From positions 2,027,628 to 2,037,707 of the forward strand of contig KQ481993.1 in NCBI GenBank assembly GCA_001430745.1: a stretch of DNA of 10,080 bases, in the 5' to 3' direction. Positions 7,046-10,080 of this stretch are shown here, in pieces. The stretch's first letter is position 1, and every line of letters starts with the position of its first letter. Made by a program: the position numbers and the translations under genes. This stretch comes from Auxenochlorella pyrenoidosa. Taxonomy: Eukaryota > Chlorophyta > Trebouxiophyceae > Chlorellales > Chlorellaceae. The notes beneath the pieces were generated by a model that had not been told where the DNA came from, ran no database searches, and was given only the letters and a program-made list of their open reading frames with translations.

Positions 7046-7752
7046 TTGCTGCCAGTCCCGTATGATTGATCAGATTGGCCCGACTGGCAGGCTCATTCCC
7101 GAGCGCCTCCTGCAGGAGTCAGCTTGGTCTTCCAGTGCGCATGGCTCTGTACGGCGGGTAGCACACCCTGCAGCTAGCACCGATGAGCCCTCCACCCTGG
7201 ACTGCAGCTGCATGTGGGCAGACGCGCAACGCCCTGGGCAGTACTGCTGGCACAGCAAGGCTGGGAGGGTGGCGCCGGCAGGGAGGCTGCGCTGGCGGCG
7301 GCGCGCCACTGTACCAACATTGACAACACCTGGCAGGCGCCAGCGATAAAGAGATGGTCAATTAGTGCTGCAGGTGCTGTAGCCTGCTGTGCTGCTGCTC
7401 TGCAGCCAGCTAAGCCGCTGTTTGCGGCGGCACCGTGACACTGAGCATGCGCTTGCCTGCTGCGCCCCAGTAGCTCAAGCCTTGCACGTGCCCCCTGATT
7501 AGCAAGCCTCTTCCTCAACTTTCAGGTGAACACAGGGAGGTGTGATGCGAGGTAGGCTGAAAGAGGATGCGCAGCGACATGTGGCAGCGGCAGCGCCAGC
7601 AGCGCATCCAAGCGCGGTGTACACAAAGAGGACAGGGCGTCTGCCCTGTTTGCCGCCTATTGCCTTTAGCTCATCCGCGATCAAAGCAGTGTCCAAACCC
7701 TCGCTATTTCAAGCAATCTCGTCTTATCAGCGCTTTGGTTTTACGAGCAGCC
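6235..7752. other. Gene-poor region between the divergent AP2 and small SAP-like genes
   Basis: About 1.5 kb with visibly lower GC than the flanking genes and only short, low-quality open frames. It should hold the promoters and 5' leaders of both divergent genes. I recognise no protein block, tRNA or mobile element. Two things stand out: an (AGC)11 tract at 7013-7045, and a possible upstream exon of the AP2 gene at 6615-6565 on the minus strand (MVGQPVPPEPPPIGSLP) with donor CCA|GTGAGG in the right phase to join 6234. A 5' exon of either gene could be hidden here. Confidence 0.5.
7013..7045. repeat. (AGC)11 trinucleotide microsatellite
   Basis: Eleven uninterrupted AGC units. The tract lies in a gene-poor region with no supported reading frame. 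The frame that would read it as poly-Gln has no recognisable protein on either side, so it is treated as non-coding or as part of a leader. Confidence 0.85.
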
Positions 7753-8351
7753 ATGTCGGCAGCCAGCGGAGAGCAGAAGCACACGCCCTACGAGCTCACG
7801 GAAGAGCGTAAGCGGTGGAAGAGACTAGCCTTGGGTGTCGGAGGGCGGGGGAGGTCGCAATGACAGAGGTCCCGGCATGTCTGGTCGCGGTGCGACCAGC
7901 CTGTCCTTGCCATCTTTCCGACTGCTGGCCCAGAGCCCACTGCGGCTTGTTTGAGTTCCTCTTTCGCAGAGCTTCCTGGCTCTGTTGACGATGACATTCA
8001 TCGCATGAAGACGCACGATCTGAAGCAGTGGCTCCAGGCAAGCCAGGCCTGCAGGCAGCCGCAGCCTGGAATAAACGCCAGGCCAGCCCACCACACATCC
8101 ATTGTTTGTGGTCTGCTTACAGCTGTTTCAGGTTGGCACTGTGCATACAGGCCCAGCCGCGCCTGGCAAGACGGGTCGTGCTCGCATGTGCGGAGGCGCA
8201 CGTTGAGCGCAAGCCTTCCTGGCTGTTCCTGTCCCTGCTGCAGGACAAGGGTGCCGACCTGACCGGGGTGGTGGAGCGCTCTGAGCTGGAGGGGCTGGCC
8301 CGCAAGATGAAGGGCGGCGCCCAGGCTTCCGGCGGGCAGAGCGCCTCCTGA
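7753..8351 (+). CDS. Small (76 aa) SAP/ARMET-like helix-extended-helix protein
   Basis: Spliced gene with exons 7753-7807, 7970-8037 and 8244-8351 (phases 1, 0). The first 18 residues (MSAASGEQKHTPYELTEE) are polar. Then QLPGSVDDDIHRMKTHDLKQWLQ|DKGADLTGVVERSELEGLARKMKGG forms a compact two-helix motif: L-K-x-W-L, a D-K-G-A-D turn, then V-E-R-S-E-L-x-x-L. This resembles the SAP-like fold of ARMET/MANF C-termini (LKxxL...G..C..C.EKxE/D), but without their Cys pair. A Ser/Gly-rich tail ends at TGA 8349-8351. No signal peptide or membrane segment is seen in this model. The ATG at 7753 has a good context (GCAGCCATGTC). The frame is open upstream to ATG 7567, and a longer form beginning there would add 62 aa including an Arg-rich, hydroxylated segment that could act as an organelle targeting sequence. 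Function is unknown; a nucleic-acid or protein docking role is inference from the SAP-like shape. Confidence 0.72.
7808..7969 (+). other. Intron 1 of the small SAP-like gene (GT-AG, 162 nt, phase 1)
   Basis: The donor is GAGC|GTAAGC and the acceptor CTCTTTCGCAG|AGC. The split codon C+AG gives Gln, so TEE-Q-LPGSVDDD is continuous. Confidence 0.75.
8038..8243 (+). other. Intron 2 of the small SAP-like gene, GC-AG type (206 nt, phase 0)
   Basis: The donor is CTCCAG|GCAAGC and the acceptor CCTGCTGCAG|GAC. Splicing joins LKQWLQ to DKGADLTGVVERSEL and completes the helix-turn-helix motif. Read-through gives an unrelated Arg/Pro-rich tail. There is no GT near the junction. Confidence 0.8.
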
Positions 8352-8809
8352 GCGGCTCCGGCAGTGAGGCCGCTGGTGGGCCACGGGCTGAGCAGGCTCA
8401 GCGAGACGCCTGCACTCCAGCGCTGCCCAGGCATCGGAGGAGCGGCGGCAGGCAGCGGCGATGCGCAAGCCAGTGTCGTGGGGCAGAGTCAGGCTGCAAG
8501 GACTGCATCGCTGCCTGCCAGCGCGCCAGGCACCCCAGGCACTGTTCATTGATGATACAGCTGCATGCCTCCATCTGCAACCAACTTTCTTGATGCAGGC
8601 TCTTCAGCCACTTCCTCTCCTGGTTCAGAATGGGAGCGGGAGGCGGGTGCAAAACGTGCAAATAGTTCAAGGGCGGCACAGTTGTGTGTGGAACAGGGAT
8701 GCAAGAGGAAAATGGTGGTCAGGGGGTGCACCGGCAGCGCGGATGGCCCCAAGCGGGAGCAGGATTGAGTTGCATGCTCCCTCTGTGTGCTGGTTACGCC
8801 GGCAGGGGA
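8352..8809. other. Convergent intergenic region
   Basis: 458 bp between the stop codons of the plus-strand SAP-like gene and the minus-strand gene at the right edge. It must hold two 3' untranslated regions. No TGTAA signal is visible on either strand, so poly(A) sites here use another signal or lie inside the opposing gene. No gene is recognised. Confidence 0.5.
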
Positions 8810-10080
8810 TCATGCCTCCCCAGGCACCCCTTCCCCGGGCTGCTGGGCTGCTGCGGCAGCTGCCGCGGCACCGCTGCCGGGGAAGAGGCGCGCCGTGGCG
8901 GCGTCAAAGAGGGAATACTCCCCGAGCGTCAACTCCACACTGGCCATCTCGCCCACCCCGAAAGCGCTTGTTGGGCCGACGAAACCACCGCTGCTGCTGC
9001 TGCCGCCTTCTGTGAGGTCCAGCCAGCCGCTGAGGACAAAGCTCCCCTTGGCAGCCTTGCCAAGCCGGTACAGCTGCACCAGGCAGCCGTCGTCGGCGGC
9101 GGCCTGCGGCGCCGCCATGGGACCGGGCAGCAGCGGCCGGCCATTTAGCTTGAGGCTGGCCAGGCTGATGCTGGCGCCGCGGGCCAGGGCTGCCGGGAAC
9201 TGCAGGCTGGTGGGCGGGCTGCATTGAGGGGCAGGAAGGGACAGAGGGAGGGGAGGAAGAGGGTTGGTGTGGCCAGGGCCACAAAAGAAGGGGAGTAGAA
9301 GGGAAGCATGACCACACTGGAGAGGGGCATGGCGGGCGTTGGGGCAACAAGATGCACAGCCTTGATCCGACGGGGCAACCCAGGCCAGGCAGAGGGCAGG
9401 CAGGTGCGCCAGCCCAGGCTGCGCGCGGCGCCTCTACGCGGCTCGCCCGCCGCGTCGCTCACATGTTGCAGACGCGCAGCCGCAGCGCATCCATCTTTGG
9501 CGCCGCCGACAGCGGCTGCTCGAAGCTGTACTCCAACTGAGCGGCGCTGCCAGTCGTGGGCTCGGCTGCGCCGGCGCCGCCGCTGGTGCTGCCCAACGCC
9601 AGGCGGCAGGTGCGGCGCGAGCTTACTGCCGCTGCCAGGCTGGCTGCCACTCGCTCCGCCGCCGCCATGCCCGCCTCCGCCAGCGCGCCAGCCACGCTGG
9701 CGGCCGCCGCGCCGCAGGCGCTGCCGCCGCTGCCAGCCAGGCTACTCAAGGCGACGCCGCCGCTGCCAGTATCACTGGAGGAAACGCCACCGCCTCGGCG
9801 AGAGCAGTCTAGCAGGAAGGCTGCAGAGGTGCGCCAGCGGAAGGCGTCGCTGGTGACAGCGGCACTGCCTTTGGAGCAGGGCGCCGGGCCCAGCAGCACC
9901 GAGCTCCAGCCATCCGCGTTGCCCAGGTTCTGCAGGCGCAAGCAGAGCAGCGGGCGGAAGGCCTCCCACGAGGGGCTGGCAACCAGGGCGGGCCCCTCCA
10001 GGCCAAGGCCGCTGCTGGCGCCGCCGCTGCCGCCGCCGCTCCCGAGCGCGTGCAGCACCAGGCCGCCAGCCGCGGCGCCG
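8810..10080 (-). CDS. Unrecognised protein, last two exons (5' end beyond the window)
   Basis: Minus-strand exons run from the right edge (10080, codons from 10079) to 9463 and from 9218 to 8810 (stop TGA 8812-8810). The junction is phase 2 (AT|C gives Ile): LRLRVCN-I-PPTSLQFPAAL. About 342 residues are visible. The first exon has a hydrophobic/aromatic section (AFRPLLCLRLQNLGNADGW), then a long Ala/Gly/Ser-rich linker, then LEYSFEQPL. The last exon alternates hydrophobic and polar residues as in beta-strands (ISLASLKLNGRPLLPGP, LVQLYRLGKAAKGSFVLSGW, MASVELTLGEYSLFD) and ends in a poly-Ala/Gly tail. The mixture suggests two beta-sandwich-like modules joined by a flexible linker. I do not recognise the family. 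With the N-terminus missing, location and role cannot be judged. The coding call rests on the long open frames, the consistent splice phase and the contrast with flanking DNA. Confidence 0.65.
9219..9462 (-). other. Intron of the right-edge gene (GT-AG, 244 nt, phase 2)
   Basis: The donor on the minus strand is AACAT|GTGAGC. The acceptor is CCTCAATGCAG|CCC, preceded by a long pyrimidine-rich stretch (about 9220-9300 read on the minus strand). The flanking frames differ and join in phase. Confidence 0.7.

Noticed and set aside
6745..7065. Plus-strand frame ending in ten Gln at the AGC tract, as a gene
   Set aside because: No recognisable protein upstream of the Gln run, no splice structure and composition like intergenic DNA.

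Overview
The window looks like nuclear DNA of a unicellular green alga, most plausibly a Chlorella-type trebouxiophyte. The base composition is very GC-rich and Ala/Gly/Gln-rich low-complexity coding is common. Genes are cut by introns of about 160-420 nt, and a plant-type AP2 domain and a MYND/MSS51_C protein are present. The lineage is inferred from these traits; no marker gene fixes it. There is no bacterial operon layout, tRNA, rRNA, mobile element or CRISPR array.

I rebuilt five spliced genes from reading-frame phase and recognisable protein blocks. (1) On the minus strand, 2197 down to 444 and running off the left edge, is a membrane-anchored glycosyltransferase-like protein with a TDSRDV motif (4 exons seen). 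(2) On the plus strand, 2385-4668, is a MYND zinc finger plus MSS51_C-like protein (4 exons, 587 aa), diverging from gene 1 across about 190 bp. (3) On the minus strand, 6234 down to 4904, is a single-AP2-domain protein (3 exons, 283 aa), convergent with gene 2. (4) On the plus strand, 7753-8351, is a tiny SAP/ARMET-like helix-extended-helix protein (3 exons, 76 aa). (5) On the minus strand, from the right edge down to 8810, are the last two exons of an unrecognised beta-rich protein, convergent with gene 4.

The layout is divergent (1/2), convergent (2/3), divergent (3/4) and convergent (4/5). The 3/4 gap of about 1.5 kb is the only long gene-poor stretch. It holds an 11-unit AGC microsatellite and possibly an upstream AP2 exon.

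The genes do not form an obvious pathway. The clearest unusual signal is in splicing. Three of the twelve introns whose 5' splice site is in the window appear to be GC-AG, and all three use the same CAG|GCAAGC donor with a CTGCAG acceptor, in three different genes. In each, the protein block across the junction is continuous only if the GC donor is used. Other points of note are a tandem CAGCAG acceptor inside the AP2 domain, a hairpin abutting a 5' splice site, a hairpin over a stop codon, and C/CA-rich tracts in the 3' parts of the long introns.
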